Positions 27,750 through 37,906 are shown, counted from the stretch's first letter. The stretch is DNA of 64,000 bases from Isoalcanivorax indicus (GCF_003259185.1 NZ_QGMP01000003.1:1-64000); one strand, 5' to 3'. Numbers and translations are program-made. The notes: generated by a model not told the origin, from the letters alone.

Positions 27750-30700
27750 ATGGAGGATTCCGGGTCCGTGATCCGGTGCCTGTTCGTGGGCATGCTGGCC
27801 TGTGCCGTGCTGATGGGGTGCGGGGGATCAAGCGATGTCGCGGGCGGCGCGCCAACACCCCGGGACCATGGCCTGACCGGTGTCTTTATCAATGCCCCGG
27901 TGGTGAACCTGAGCTATCGGGTCGGGGAAAGCGCAGGCCAGCGCACCAGCAGCCGGCCAGCGGGCGGTTACCGGTGTCTTCCGGGCGATACACTGCAGTG
28001 GCGCCTCGGCGCTGTGGTGCTCGGGCATTCCGCATGTCTGCCGGACCATACCTTTGTTGCTGACGTGACCTGCCCGGGTGAGGCGGCACCGTCTGACCGG
28101 TGCGCCATCAACCTGGCCACGTTTCTTCAGGCCCATGCACCGGATGGCGCCGAGCAGATTACCGTGAGTGATCAGGCGCATGGCGAGGCGCGGGGGTTTG
28201 CTGTTGATTTTCGACTGCCCCCGGCGGCCTTTGCCGCCCAGTTTGATGACGGGGCGGCGCAGGCCTATCTTGCCGCCCGCTTGCTCGACAGTGGCCGCAG
28301 CAGCCTGCCCGATGCCGCCGTCGCTTGTGAAAACCTGGGCGCCTCCATGGCGGCACGTGGTGCCGGTGCCCGGCGACCGGACTGCTCCCTGCCGGATCAA
28401 CCTGTCGCCCCGCAGGCAGATGCCGGACCGGATCAATGGGTGAGCAGCGCCGAAAGCGTGGTACTGGATGGCAGCGCCAGCCGCGCTGCGGATGACACGC
28501 CGCTGACGTTTTCCTGGCAACAGGTCGGCGGCCCGGCGGTCGCGTTGCAGGATGCTGACCAGGCCATGGCGCACTTTGTGGCGCCGGAGGTGGTGCAGCC
28601 GACGGTGCTGGCATTTCGCCTCACCGTGACAGATGTGCGCGGCCTGGCGCGGGCGGCCATCACACAGGTGTACGTGGTGCCGATACCAGGTTGTGACGAT
28701 CAACTGCTGTGCGCGGGCGCCGCGAGTGAGCGCATCACGCCGGCACAGCGGCACATCGACGGCATGGATGAACCGCGCGCGCTGGGCAGTCGGCATTTTC
28801 AACAGTTCAACCTGGGTGGCTTCGGTTTTGATGTCACGCAGAATGTCCCGGAGCCGTTCGGCAGTCTCGGGCAGTTGCTGACGGAAGCGGCGGCGGCGCG
28901 CCTGCATATCAATGCCCGTGGCCAGGAGGAACACACCTGGGTGCGCGCCATGCTGCTGTCTGAACGGCAAGTGGATGGCAGTGACCAGCAGGTGGTATTT
29001 CTGGTGATCGATGCCATCGGCGCCGGGAACGTGATTACCAACGCGCTCAAGCAGCAGGTTTCCGCAGCGACCGGTATTGCGCCGGACAATATCCTGTTTG
29101 GCCAGACGCATTCCCACGCCGGTGCCGATCTGCAAGGGCTTTGGGGCGGGGTGCCGCAGGACTGGATTGATACGGTGCTGTATCCGGCCGCAGTGCGGGC
29201 GGTAAAAACGGCACAGCGGACCCTGTGCCCGGCGCGCCTGCATGTGGGCCAGATTGCAGTGCCGGAGTTGAATAACTACCGGCGCCCACGGGTGGACGAG
29301 GCTGCACAGGCTGATCCCGCCATGACCCTGTTGCAGGCGCGCTGTGCAGCGGGCCCCCATGAGGGGGCAGTGCGCGCCAGCCTGTTGCAGTACAACGCGC
29401 ATCCGGTGGGTATCGGCGCTGGCGAATCCCCGCGCGTGCCGCACGCTGATTATATTCTCGGTGCGGTGGAGCGGCTCGAAGACGAATTCGGTGGCGTGGC
29501 GCTGTATTTCAACGGCCCGATCGCAGACGCCTCCACAGCGGGCAGTGCAACAGGAAATGATGCCTACGAGCGCGTGCGCTCGCGTGGCGAACAGATGGCC
29601 CGGCGCGCACTGGACGCTCCCATGCGCGAGCTGGCGCCGACGCTGTCGGTGCGTCACCAGGAGGCGACACTGCCGGTGACCAACCCCCTGTTTGTCAGTG
29701 TCGGCGCCCTGGGTGCGTTCAACCGTTACTATGATTTCCTGACGCTGCCGCTCGGTGATATTCCGTTTCTTGGCGAGCAACTTGGCTTCCTGCCGCAGAC
29801 CACGCCAACGGCCTCCACGGTGGTGTCGCGGGTGACCGTGGGCGGTGCCGAGTCAGGGCTCGAGATCGTGACCCTGCCCGGCGAGGCGACCAACACCTTT
29901 GGCCAGTATGTCCGTGCGCTGGCGCATCCCGATGTGGACATGATGCTGCTCGGTCTGACGCAGCAATCCTTCGGTTACATCATTCCGGAAGAGGAATTCA
30001 GCTATCTGGATCCGGCCGGCGGCTCCGGGTTCCTGTTGCCGTTTACCCAATACGAAGAGTATGTGTCGCTGGGCCCGCTGACGGCGCCGCTGTTGCGTTT
30101 GCAGGCCTATCACCCGCTGTTCGATGTTGATCCGTTATCGGCACAGAACCTGCCGCCCTGGCTGCTCGCCTGTTATGACGACCCGGCCGACAGCGAGTGC
30201 ATTCTGACGCGTCTGGGGCAGCAACTGGATTTCATACAGGCCGGGCTGGTCAGCGCCTGTGAGGAGGCCGGACTGCCCGGCGAGTTCTGCGGCCTGCTGG
30301 ACCCCCAGGGGGTGTTGCCCGGTGATGGCGGCGGGGCAGCGGCCGACGGGCCACTGCTGGCGGATGTCTGCCGTGGCTACGCGCGTGCCGAGCTGGAGCC
30401 TCTGTGTCAGGTGCTGGATGACGCCCAGACCACTCTGCAAGACCACTGCGGCCTGTTACCCGGCGGCCTGCTGTGCGGCCTGACCTCCGGCACGCTGAAC
30501 ACGCTCGTGCAGACCTGCGACGACGCCCTGCCGGACACCGGGCCCTTGCCACTATGCCAAACCGTGGACACGGTGATTCAGGGTGCGGCCTCCTTCTGTC
30601 GCCAGGTATCGACCCAGACCGGTGATGTGCTGGTCAATGAATTTTGCAGCCTGATCGGCGGCGAGCATATCAATGAGCGCGCCATCGCTGCCTTTGAACG

Positions 30701-32021
30701 CAGTTGGGCCGGTCAGGCCATGGCCCTGCAGAACCGGCTTGGTCTGGAGCTGCCCTGGGTGCATACGCAGATACTGGCGACGCACAACTCCTTCAATGCC
30801 ACCACGGAAAACATGCCGCCAACCCTGTCCGGTTTTGATGCCAATCAGTTCTATGGCGTTGTCGATCAGTTGCGCATGGGCGTGCGCGGCCTGGAGCTGG
30901 ATGTGCACTGGATGCCGCGTCTGCCGGGCATCGACGGCAGCCTGTTCGATAACGATCTGGGCGGTCTGGTGGAGGATCTTGTCGGGGGTGTGCTCGGCGG
31001 CCTGGTGGGCGGGCTTGTCGGCGGTATCGACCCGGCCGAACTGTTTTTCGAGCCGGTAGTGTGCCACGGCAATGTACAGCATTTCGGTTGCACCTATGAG
31101 CGTTCGCTGGAAAGTGAATTGCAGGGTGTGCGTCAGTGGCTCGATGCGCATCCGGATGAAGTGCTGATCATCGATCTGGAGGCCAATCTCAGTGAGCCGC
31201 TGGATGATGTGGCGCTATCCTTCCAGCGTGCTGCCGAGGTATTCGATCAGGTGCTCGGCGATCTGATCTATCAGCCAGCGGCGCATGGGGCGACCTGTGA
31301 CGATGACGCGCCGGTGTCTGATCCGACCTCCTGGCTGAACGTATCGCGGGCGCAGATGCTGGCGGCCGGGCGGCCGCTGATGATCTACACCGGCACCTGC
31401 GCAGACGGCAACAGCGCCCTGTGGGCGGACCTGTTTCACCGCAAGCGTGGCAGCAATCATGTGCAGTCTGCGCGGCAGGACTTTACCGATTACCGGTTTC
31501 CCGCCTGTGATTTCGATCGCCACACCCATCGCAGTCGCTGGACCCGTTTCTATGAGGACGGCACCCTGGTTGGCGCCATCACTGGCAGTAGCGGCCTGCG
31601 TGTGATGGAGGCGGTGCCGGAGATGCTGCGCTGCGGCGTCAACATGCCGTCCCCGGATTTTCTGCTGCCGGATCAGGTATCGCGTTTCGTCTGGAGCTGG
31701 GCAGAGCATGCGCCGGGGGATGACCTCGCATCTGCCTGTGCCTACCTGGATACCGACGGCCGCTTCGGGGCCAGCCGCTGCGACGAGCTCCGGCCCCATG
31801 CCTGTGTCGCGGACCAGAACCCCGAAGACTGGCGTATCAGCGCTGCGCCTGCGTCCTGGCAGGCGGCATCGTGCCCCGCCGGCTATCACTTTGCCGTGCC
31901 TGGCAATGCCTACTTCAACGAACAACTCAAGACAGCGCGCGATGCCGCCGGCGTCGTCGAGGTGTGGCTCAACTATCGGCGCCGCGACGACACCCCCGGG
32001 CGCTGGATAACGAATAACTAG
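27750..32021 (+). CDS. Giant lipoprotein: ceramidase-like plus PI-PLC-like domains
   Basis: About 1,423 aa. A lipobox at residues 20-24 (LMGC) is followed by GGSS. Next come a module beginning LTGVFINAPVVNLSYR (about 45-220) and a PKD-like Ig domain (DAGPDQW..., about 230-310). A neutral/alkaline ceramidase-like domain follows (about 340-790) with zinc-site motifs GQTHSHAGADL (about 450), QYNAHPVG (about 550) and LPGEATNTFG. A Cys-rich helical linker spans about 800-1000. The last domain is PI-PLC-X-like, with catalytic His in ATHNSFN (about 1011) and VCHGN (about 1105) and Asp in GLELDVHW. A short C-terminal CACx lectin-like stretch (CAYLDTDGRFGASRC) ends the protein. Start ATG 27750 is 7 nt after AGGAG. 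Predicted outer-membrane anchored; I infer cleavage of amide and phosphodiester bonds in membrane lipids. Domain calls are by motif, and substrates are unknown. Confidence 0.75.
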   Translation: MEDSGSVIRCLFVGMLACAVLMGCGGSSDVAGGAPTPRDHGLTGVFINAPVVNLSYRVGESAGQRTSSRPAGGYRCLPGDTLQWRLGAVVLGHSACLPDHTFVADVTCPGEAAPSDRCAINLATFLQAHAPDGAEQITVSDQAHGEARGFAVDFRLPPAAFAAQFDDGAAQAYLAARLLDSGRSSLPDAAVACENLGASMAARGAGARRPDCSLPDQPVAPQADAGPDQWVSSAESVVLDGSASRAADDTPLTFSWQQVGGPAVALQDADQAMAHFVAPEVVQPTVLAFRLTVTDVRGLARAAITQVYVVPIPGCDDQLLCAGAASERITPAQRHIDGMDEPRALGSRHFQQFNLGGFGFDVTQNVPEPFGSLGQLLTEAAAARLHINARGQEEHTWVRAMLLSERQVDGSDQQVVFLVIDAIGAGNVITNALKQQVSAATGIAPDNILFGQTHSHAGADLQGLWGGVPQDWIDTVLYPAAVRAVKTAQRTLCPARLHVGQIAVPELNNYRRPRVDEAAQADPAMTLLQARCAAGPHEGAVRASLLQYNAHPVGIGAGESPRVPHADYILGAVERLEDEFGGVALYFNGPIADASTAGSATGNDAYERVRSRGEQMARRALDAPMRELAPTLSVRHQEATLPVTNPLFVSVGALGAFNRYYDFLTLPLGDIPFLGEQLGFLPQTTPTASTVVSRVTVGGAESGLEIVTLPGEATNTFGQYVRALAHPDVDMMLLGLTQQSFGYIIPEEEFSYLDPAGGSGFLLPFTQYEEYVSLGPLTAPLLRLQAYHPLFDVDPLSAQNLPPWLLACYDDPADSECILTRLGQQLDFIQAGLVSACEEAGLPGEFCGLLDPQGVLPGDGGGAAADGPLLADVCRGYARAELEPLCQVLDDAQTTLQDHCGLLPGGLLCGLTSGTLNTLVQTCDDALPDTGPLPLCQTVDTVIQGAASFCRQVSTQTGDVLVNEFCSLIGGEHINERAIAAFERSWAGQAMALQNRLGLELPWVHTQILATHNSFNATTENMPPTLSGFDANQFYGVVDQLRMGVRGLELDVHWMPRLPGIDGSLFDNDLGGLVEDLVGGVLGGLVGGLVGGIDPAELFFEPVVCHGNVQHFGCTYERSLESELQGVRQWLDAHPDEVLIIDLEANLSEPLDDVALSFQRAAEVFDQVLGDLIYQPAAHGATCDDDAPVSDPTSWLNVSRAQMLAAGRPLMIYTGTCADGNSALWADLFHRKRGSNHVQSARQDFTDYRFPACDFDRHTHRSRWTRFYEDGTLVGAITGSSGLRVMEAVPEMLRCGVNMPSPDFLLPDQVSRFVWSWAEHAPGDDLASACAYLDTDGRFGASRCDELRPHACVADQNPEDWRISAAPASWQAASCPAGYHFAVPGNAYFNEQLKTARDAAGVVEVWLNYRRRDDTPGRWITNN

Positions 32022-32037
32022 AACTGGAGAAACGGCA

Positions 32038-35000
32038 ATGATCCTTTCAGGTCGCCTGGTGGCGTTGTTGATGCTGGTGTATCTGGTATCCGCCTGCGGC
32101 GGGTCGAGTTCCGCCCGGGCACCGGATGGCGGGCAGACGCCACCGGATATCGAACTGCTGACCGGCGTGTTCATCAATGCGCCGGTGATCGGGCTGGGTT
32201 ACCGACAGGGTGAGGCACAACAGCCCGCGCTGACGGCTGAGATGCCTGCAGGGCAATACCAGTGTGACGCTGCCGAGCCGGTGCACTGGCAACTCGGTGC
32301 CTTGCCGCTGGGGGTGTCCGATTGCCGTGCGGGCGATACCTCGCCCGTTGACCTGGTGTGCGCAGGTGAAGGTGAAGGGGGAGAAGAGGCCAGCCTGTGT
32401 GCGGTGAACATGGCGCGCTTCCTGCAGCTACACGGAGCCGATGACGCCGACACGCTGCGCATCAGCGAACAGGCGCGTAACGATGCCCAGGGGCTGGTGC
32501 TGGATTTCACCCTGACGCCGGACGCGTTCGCGGCGCAATTCGAGCAGGGCGGCAACCAGGCGTATCTGGCGGCCCGCAACGCGGAGTTTGATCGTCACGG
32601 CCTGCCCTCGGCATTCGAGGCCTGCCAGCGTCTGGTGCAGGGCATGCTGCAACGCCATCGTTTTGATGGCCTGCCGGATTGTGCGCCGTTGGCCCCGGCG
32701 GTCGGACCGCAGGCGGATGCCGGGCCGGACCAGACGGCGCTGGCGGGTGACACCGTGGTTCTGGATGGCCAGGCCAGTGCGGCGGGCGATGCCGCGCTGG
32801 TGTCGATAGCCTGGGTACAGCGTGCGGGCGCAGAGCTGGAGATCGACAACAGCGACGCGTTGCAAGCCAGCGTGAATCTGCCGCTGGAGGCGTCGGCCGG
32901 TGACGTGTTCGTGTTTGAATTGACCCTGGTTGATGAGGCGGGCCTGACCGACAGCGCCGAGACACGGGTCACGGTGGTGGCGGCGCCCAACATGCCGCCG
33001 GTGGCCGATGCCGGGCCGGACCAGACGGTGACCGGCGGGGAACCGGTGACGCTGGACGGCACTGACAGCGCCGACCCGGATGGCGACATCGTGGCCTTTG
33101 CCTGGACGCAACAAAGCGGCCCGGCGGTGATGCTCGACAATGCCGACACGGCTCAGGCGAGTTTTGACGCGCCGCTGGTGGCAGAGACCACGGCCCTGCG
33201 TTTCCGTCTGACAGTGACCGACAATGCCGGCGCCCAGGCCAGCGACAGCGTGACCGTCACGGTGTTGCCCCGCATGGACCCGCCGCCCCCGGAGCCTGAA
33301 CCCGATGCGGGCAGCCCGGCGTTGCTGGTGCCGGTAACCCGGCAACAGTGTGATGACACCGTGGGTGGTTTTGGCGACCCCGGTGAACAGTTCTGTGAGG
33401 GGCTTTTCACCCTGCCGAATATGGCCCACAACGAATGCGTGCAGCTCGGGCGGCCGCTGTTCGGCGGTCCCGCAGACCTGTTGTGTGACAGCCTGTTTTC
33501 CAAGCCGATGCCGCCTGCGGGGGCACTGGCCCCGCCGGCCTCCTGCGCGGACGGCGAGGCCCTGGAGGGTGGCCGCAGCTACCCGGTATATATCGCCTCC
33601 GATAGCGGCGAAACCATCGCCTTCCAGGTGCTGGAGCCCCTTGGCGGTATCGATTGTGATGCAGGCCATGCCCTGGTGCTGCACGGGCATGGCTTCGGCG
33701 GTTCCCGTTCGCGCAGTGGCTTCAATGATTACCGCGAGGCCGGTTTCACCGTCATTTCCATCGACGCCCGCGGCTTTGGCGAAAGCAGCGGTACGGTCCG
33801 CGTTATGGACCCGGATTTCGAAGGCCGTGACCTGATCCGTATTCTTGACTGGGCCGAGGATCACCTCGATTACCTGCTCAAGCGCGACAAGCCGGGACTG
33901 CCGCCGGAGCTGAACCCGAATCTGGTGGTGGGCGCCATGGGCGGGTCCTACGGGGGCGGCTACCAGATGCTGCTGCACGGCCTTGACCCCAAGCAGCGGC
34001 TCGACGCGCTGGTGCCGGATATCACCTGGTATGACCTGCGCTACAGCCTGAATCCCGGCAATGTGATCAAGACCGGCTGGGATCTGTTCCTGGTGCTCGG
34101 TGGTGAAGCGGGTTCGCAAAGCAATCGCAACGGCGGGCTGGACCCGGTGATCCGCGAAACCCTGGTGCGCGGGCTGGCCCTGAACCGTTTCCCGCAGGAA
34201 AGCCTGGATTTCTTTTATTACAACAGCCCGGCCTACCGCTGTAACGGCGAAGAAATTCCCGAGCGTGGTCTCGACCCGACCGGGCTGTTGCTCGGATTGA
34301 TCCATCCGCGCGACTACAGCGAACCGCCGACCGCCTACCCCGCCGCCGATGTGCTGATCACCCAGGGCATGCGCGACACCCTGTTCAATTTCAATGAAGC
34401 CTGGCGCAATTTTGAATGCCTGCGCGAACGCGGCGGCGACGTGCGCCTGCTGACACACCAGAGCGGCCACATACTGCCCCTGGAATTCCCCGATGACGTT
34501 CAGCCCGGCAACGTCTTGCCGCCGCCGCTGGGTAATCTGCTGCAACTGCCCGGCTTCCAGGGCGCAGGTGGTGGTTTTGCCTGCGGTGATATTTCCGTGT
34601 CGCGCGCCACCCGTGACTGGTTGCGCCATACCCTGCAGGGCGAACCGCTGCCTGGCTATTTCGACGGCACCGACGAGAACATCTGTCTGTCGCTGGCGGA
34701 TGGCGCCTCGGTGCTGGTGCCCATGGACAGTTTTCTGGCGCCCGCCCCCGATGCCCTGCTGGAGGGCGGCACCAGCCGCGTAGTGGCCAGCGCCGCGCCA
34801 GTGCCCTCCGGCGTGACGGCGGTGGCGACCCTGACCACCACGCCGGAAATACTGCCGCTTGGCCGTGCCGGGCCAGAAGGCGCGATTCTGGGCGGCATTC
34901 CCACCGCGCTGCTGACGGTATCGGATCTGCTCGGCCGCGACAGTTGCGCGGTGGATATTCCCCTGCTCAGCGCCGGGTGTGATCCGGCCATCTTCATTGG

Positions 35001-37854
35001 TCTGGGGCGCCGTTCCGTGGGGGATCTGCGCTGGCGCCTGATCGACGACCAGATAAAGCCTGTGCGAGGCCTCAAGCGGGAGTCGGTGGTGCAACTGGTG
35101 GGTATCGCCGAGCAACTGGCCCCGGGCGATGAACTGGCACTGCTGGTCTACGGTTTCCATCTGCAGTATCCGGCCAGCTGGTCGCGGGACGCACTGGTGC
35201 CCTTCGTCAATGTGGCGGGCACGGTGCAAGTGCCCTTGCTGGCGGGCAGCCTGACCGACCCGGGCGGCACCCCGCCGCCGCCGGTGAATCTGGTGCCCGA
35301 AGTCACCGAGGTGTGTGGCATTCTCGGATTGCCCTTGCTGCGTCCCATCTGCCAGCAGGTGGACAATCTGGTGGATACCCTTCTGGAGCAGTGCGCTGGC
35401 CCCCTGGACCCGGCCTGCGGTCTGGTGGATGACCTGCTGGAGACCGTCAACGGCCTGGTGACCGGTATCGGCCTCACCGGCCCGGCGGATCTGTCGCTGC
35501 TGGTGACAGGCGCTGATGCGTTGCTGCGCGGCTGTGATGTGTTGGACCCGGAACATTGTCTGTACCCGTTCCCGTCCAATCATTTCACCGCCACCGTGCC
35601 CGCCGGCACGCCCACCTTTGCCACGGGCAGACGTGTGGCCATGAACCCGCTGGCGATGCCGCGCAACCTGGTGGGCAAACCGATTGACCCCACCGACTGG
35701 AACCGCAACGACGGCTTCTCGCCCGGTCAGTTGATCACGACCTTCGTGCCGGATCTGGATCTGGAGCAGACCTACCAGGCACCGCTGGATCAGTTGGGCA
35801 TCGCCGATCCGCGCCGCTCGCTGACCGAAGAAGCCTTCGCCAACGGCTGGGGGCGGCCACCGGTGCTGGTGCTTGAAGTGGTGGACGAAGAACAGCTCGA
35901 CACCCGTGAGCATCTGGTCTGGGTGGAGCAGGATGTAAACGCCGAATTGTTCCTGCCGATCAGCGAACTGTTCGGTGATGACATCGACCGGGTGGGCGAT
36001 GCCCGCTCGGCGGTGTTGATCCGGCCCGCGAAAAACTTCACGCCCGGTCGCCGTTACGTGGTCGTGATGCGTGATTTGCGCAACGCGCAGGGTCAGAGCA
36101 TCGCGCCTTCAGCCGGTTTCCAGGTATGCCGTGACCAGCTCGGCTCGTCGCTGCCCACGGTGCAGGGACGTTGTGCCGCGCTGGAGCAGGACGTCTTCCC
36201 GGTGCTGGAAGCTGCGGGCATTCATCGCGACAGCAGTCTCTATCTGGCCTGGGACTTTACCGTCGCCAGCACCGAGAACATTACCGGGCGGCTGGTGCAC
36301 ATGCGCGACGACGCGTTTGCCAGCCTGTCCCGCTCGGGCGATCACGACTGCCTGCGTCACGACGACGCTACGGCGGTGGACTGCGCCGTGCCGCGCTTTA
36401 CTGTGGACACCGTGGACCTGGAGGCCGACAACGGCCGAATCGTGAAGATTGACGGCAGCCTGCTGATTCCGAGTTATCTGCTGCCCGCCGACACGTCACC
36501 GCTGGCCCGTCCGGAAGTGCGCCGTTTGCTGTCGCTGTTCCAGCAGTCGCCGCTGCCCTCGCCGTTCGACAACGAGGTTTACGACATCATCGAATCGGCC
36601 AGCCTGTTGCCACCGAACCGGCTCCACTATTCACCCGTGGACGGCCTGGTGCCGCCGTCGCCGACCACGCTGGATCTGCAGCGTTACGGCGATGGCCTGC
36701 CGGATCGCCTGGCCGGTGTTGGCGACATGTCGGCGCGCTATACCTGCGAGATTCCGCGCGCGGCCTTCGACGGCCAGGCACCGCCCGCCCGGGCCGCGCT
36801 GTACGGGCACGGCCTGTTGCAGGGTCGCGTGGCACTGACCTACGACCACCCGGGTGGTCGCTCCGAACTGGCGCGCAACTACAACACCATGTTCTGTTCC
36901 CTGGACTGGTTCGGCTTTGCCCAGGGCGACCTGCCCAACATCCTGCTGACCCTGCTGGATCTGTCCAATTTCGGCATCGTGCCGGATGCGTCCCAGCAGG
37001 GCATGCTCAACTGGATGTTCCTGGCCCGCGTTATGTTGCATCCGGACGGGTTTGCCAGTCACCCGGCATTCCGTCAGGGCGGAAGCCCGCAGGCTGGCGC
37101 CGCCTTCGAGCGCAGCGACGTGTTCTATTACGGCAACAGTCAGGGCGGCATCCTGCCCGGCCCGGTGCAGGCGGTATCGCCGGACATCAATCGTGGCGTT
37201 TACGGCGTGCCGGGCATGAACTACTCGCTGCTGTTGCGCCGCAGCAAGGATTTCACCCTCTATTCGATTCCGCTGTATCTGGCCTACCCGGACGAGCTGG
37301 ATCGCAATCTGGCATTCGCGTTGATCCAGATGCTCTGGGATCGAGGTGAGAACTCCGGTTTTGCCGCGTACCTGACCGAGCGCGACAAGGCGGTGGATGG
37401 CACGCAACCAAACCTGTCGGGGACGGACAACTATGTGCTGCTGCATACCGCCTTTGCGGATCAGGAAGTCACGCACTGGAGCGTGGATATGATGGCGCGC
37501 ACCATGGGGGCGCCGGTGGATGATCGCGACACGCTGCGTTATCCCGGCCTGAATCCGGATATTGCGCCTTACTACGATATTCCGCGTTTGCAGTTCGATG
37601 CGCAGGGTCGTGCGTCGGGGTCGGCCAATATCGTCTGGGTGCAACCGGGTGTGCTGTCGCCGCCGCTGGCCAATATTCCGCCGACAGAAGGCCCCAACCC
37701 GCACGGCTACCCGCGCGGTCATGGTGGTGCGAATTGCCAGATCCACCACTTCCTGCAACGCGAGGGCTTTATCGCCGACGTGCTGGATTACAGCGCGCAG
37801 CGGGACACTCAGGTGCAGCGCTGCCTGAACGATTTCGGCGTCGGGGAGCCTTGA
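32038..37854 (+). CDS. Giant lipoprotein: S15-like hydrolase plus GNSQGG esterase
   Basis: 1,938 aa. The lipobox is VSAC followed by GGSSS. The N-terminal module (LTGVFINAPVIGLGYR) is homologous to that of the preceding protein, and two PKD-like domains follow (about 225-410). An alpha/beta hydrolase of CocE/S15 type (about 440-900) has LHGHGFGGS, nucleophile GAMGGSYGGGY (about 631), QGMRDTLFNF and HQSGHILPLE, then a beta-rich region. A Cys-rich linker (about 1095-1175) precedes a second hydrolase from HCLYPFPSNHF to the end, with nucleophile YYGNSQGGI (about 1697), HTAFADQEVTHWS and GHGGANCQIHHF. That half is homologous to the separate gene at 40020-42203. It starts 16 bp after the ceramidase gene, so they form an operon. 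GGAG precedes ATG 32038. Predicted surface esterase or peptidase; substrates unknown. Confidence 0.75.
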   Translation: MILSGRLVALLMLVYLVSACGGSSSARAPDGGQTPPDIELLTGVFINAPVIGLGYRQGEAQQPALTAEMPAGQYQCDAAEPVHWQLGALPLGVSDCRAGDTSPVDLVCAGEGEGGEEASLCAVNMARFLQLHGADDADTLRISEQARNDAQGLVLDFTLTPDAFAAQFEQGGNQAYLAARNAEFDRHGLPSAFEACQRLVQGMLQRHRFDGLPDCAPLAPAVGPQADAGPDQTALAGDTVVLDGQASAAGDAALVSIAWVQRAGAELEIDNSDALQASVNLPLEASAGDVFVFELTLVDEAGLTDSAETRVTVVAAPNMPPVADAGPDQTVTGGEPVTLDGTDSADPDGDIVAFAWTQQSGPAVMLDNADTAQASFDAPLVAETTALRFRLTVTDNAGAQASDSVTVTVLPRMDPPPPEPEPDAGSPALLVPVTRQQCDDTVGGFGDPGEQFCEGLFTLPNMAHNECVQLGRPLFGGPADLLCDSLFSKPMPPAGALAPPASCADGEALEGGRSYPVYIASDSGETIAFQVLEPLGGIDCDAGHALVLHGHGFGGSRSRSGFNDYREAGFTVISIDARGFGESSGTVRVMDPDFEGRDLIRILDWAEDHLDYLLKRDKPGLPPELNPNLVVGAMGGSYGGGYQMLLHGLDPKQRLDALVPDITWYDLRYSLNPGNVIKTGWDLFLVLGGEAGSQSNRNGGLDPVIRETLVRGLALNRFPQESLDFFYYNSPAYRCNGEEIPERGLDPTGLLLGLIHPRDYSEPPTAYPAADVLITQGMRDTLFNFNEAWRNFECLRERGGDVRLLTHQSGHILPLEFPDDVQPGNVLPPPLGNLLQLPGFQGAGGGFACGDISVSRATRDWLRHTLQGEPLPGYFDGTDENICLSLADGASVLVPMDSFLAPAPDALLEGGTSRVVASAAPVPSGVTAVATLTTTPEILPLGRAGPEGAILGGIPTALLTVSDLLGRDSCAVDIPLLSAGCDPAIFIGLGRRSVGDLRWRLIDDQIKPVRGLKRESVVQLVGIAEQLAPGDELALLVYGFHLQYPASWSRDALVPFVNVAGTVQVPLLAGSLTDPGGTPPPPVNLVPEVTEVCGILGLPLLRPICQQVDNLVDTLLEQCAGPLDPACGLVDDLLETVNGLVTGIGLTGPADLSLLVTGADALLRGCDVLDPEHCLYPFPSNHFTATVPAGTPTFATGRRVAMNPLAMPRNLVGKPIDPTDWNRNDGFSPGQLITTFVPDLDLEQTYQAPLDQLGIADPRRSLTEEAFANGWGRPPVLVLEVVDEEQLDTREHLVWVEQDVNAELFLPISELFGDDIDRVGDARSAVLIRPAKNFTPGRRYVVVMRDLRNAQGQSIAPSAGFQVCRDQLGSSLPTVQGRCAALEQDVFPVLEAAGIHRDSSLYLAWDFTVASTENITGRLVHMRDDAFASLSRSGDHDCLRHDDATAVDCAVPRFTVDTVDLEADNGRIVKIDGSLLIPSYLLPADTSPLARPEVRRLLSLFQQSPLPSPFDNEVYDIIESASLLPPNRLHYSPVDGLVPPSPTTLDLQRYGDGLPDRLAGVGDMSARYTCEIPRAAFDGQAPPARAALYGHGLLQGRVALTYDHPGGRSELARNYNTMFCSLDWFGFAQGDLPNILLTLLDLSNFGIVPDASQQGMLNWMFLARVMLHPDGFASHPAFRQGGSPQAGAAFERSDVFYYGNSQGGILPGPVQAVSPDINRGVYGVPGMNYSLLLRRSKDFTLYSIPLYLAYPDELDRNLAFALIQMLWDRGENSGFAAYLTERDKAVDGTQPNLSGTDNYVLLHTAFADQEVTHWSVDMMARTMGAPVDDRDTLRYPGLNPDIAPYYDIPRLQFDAQGRASGSANIVWVQPGVLSPPLANIPPTEGPNPHGYPRGHGGANCQIHHFLQREGFIADVLDYSAQRDTQVQRCLNDFGVGEP

Positions 37855-37860
37855 TCACCT

Positions 37861-37888
37861 GCTGCGGCGGCTCGTCGGTCGCCGCAGC
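37861..37888 (+). terminator. Hairpin after the giant lipoprotein operon
   Basis: A 9-bp perfect stem GCTGCGGCG/CGCCGCAGC begins 6 bp after the stop codon. It is followed by TGTTCTGG, so there is no proper T-run. It is a weak terminator or a 3'-end stabiliser. Confidence 0.5.
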
Positions 37889-37906
37889 TGTTCTGGCTCC
37901 GTAGCA

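Noticed and set aside
27828-29780. 650-aa open frame antisense to the ceramidase/PI-PLC gene
   Set aside because: No recognisable domain; the sense frame has signal peptide, PKD and ceramidase motifs.
32428-35913. 1,161-aa open frame antisense to the giant hydrolase gene
   Set aside because: It is the shadow of a high-GC coding strand: rich in Gln, Arg and His, with no domain, no ribosome site and full overlap with a well-supported gene.
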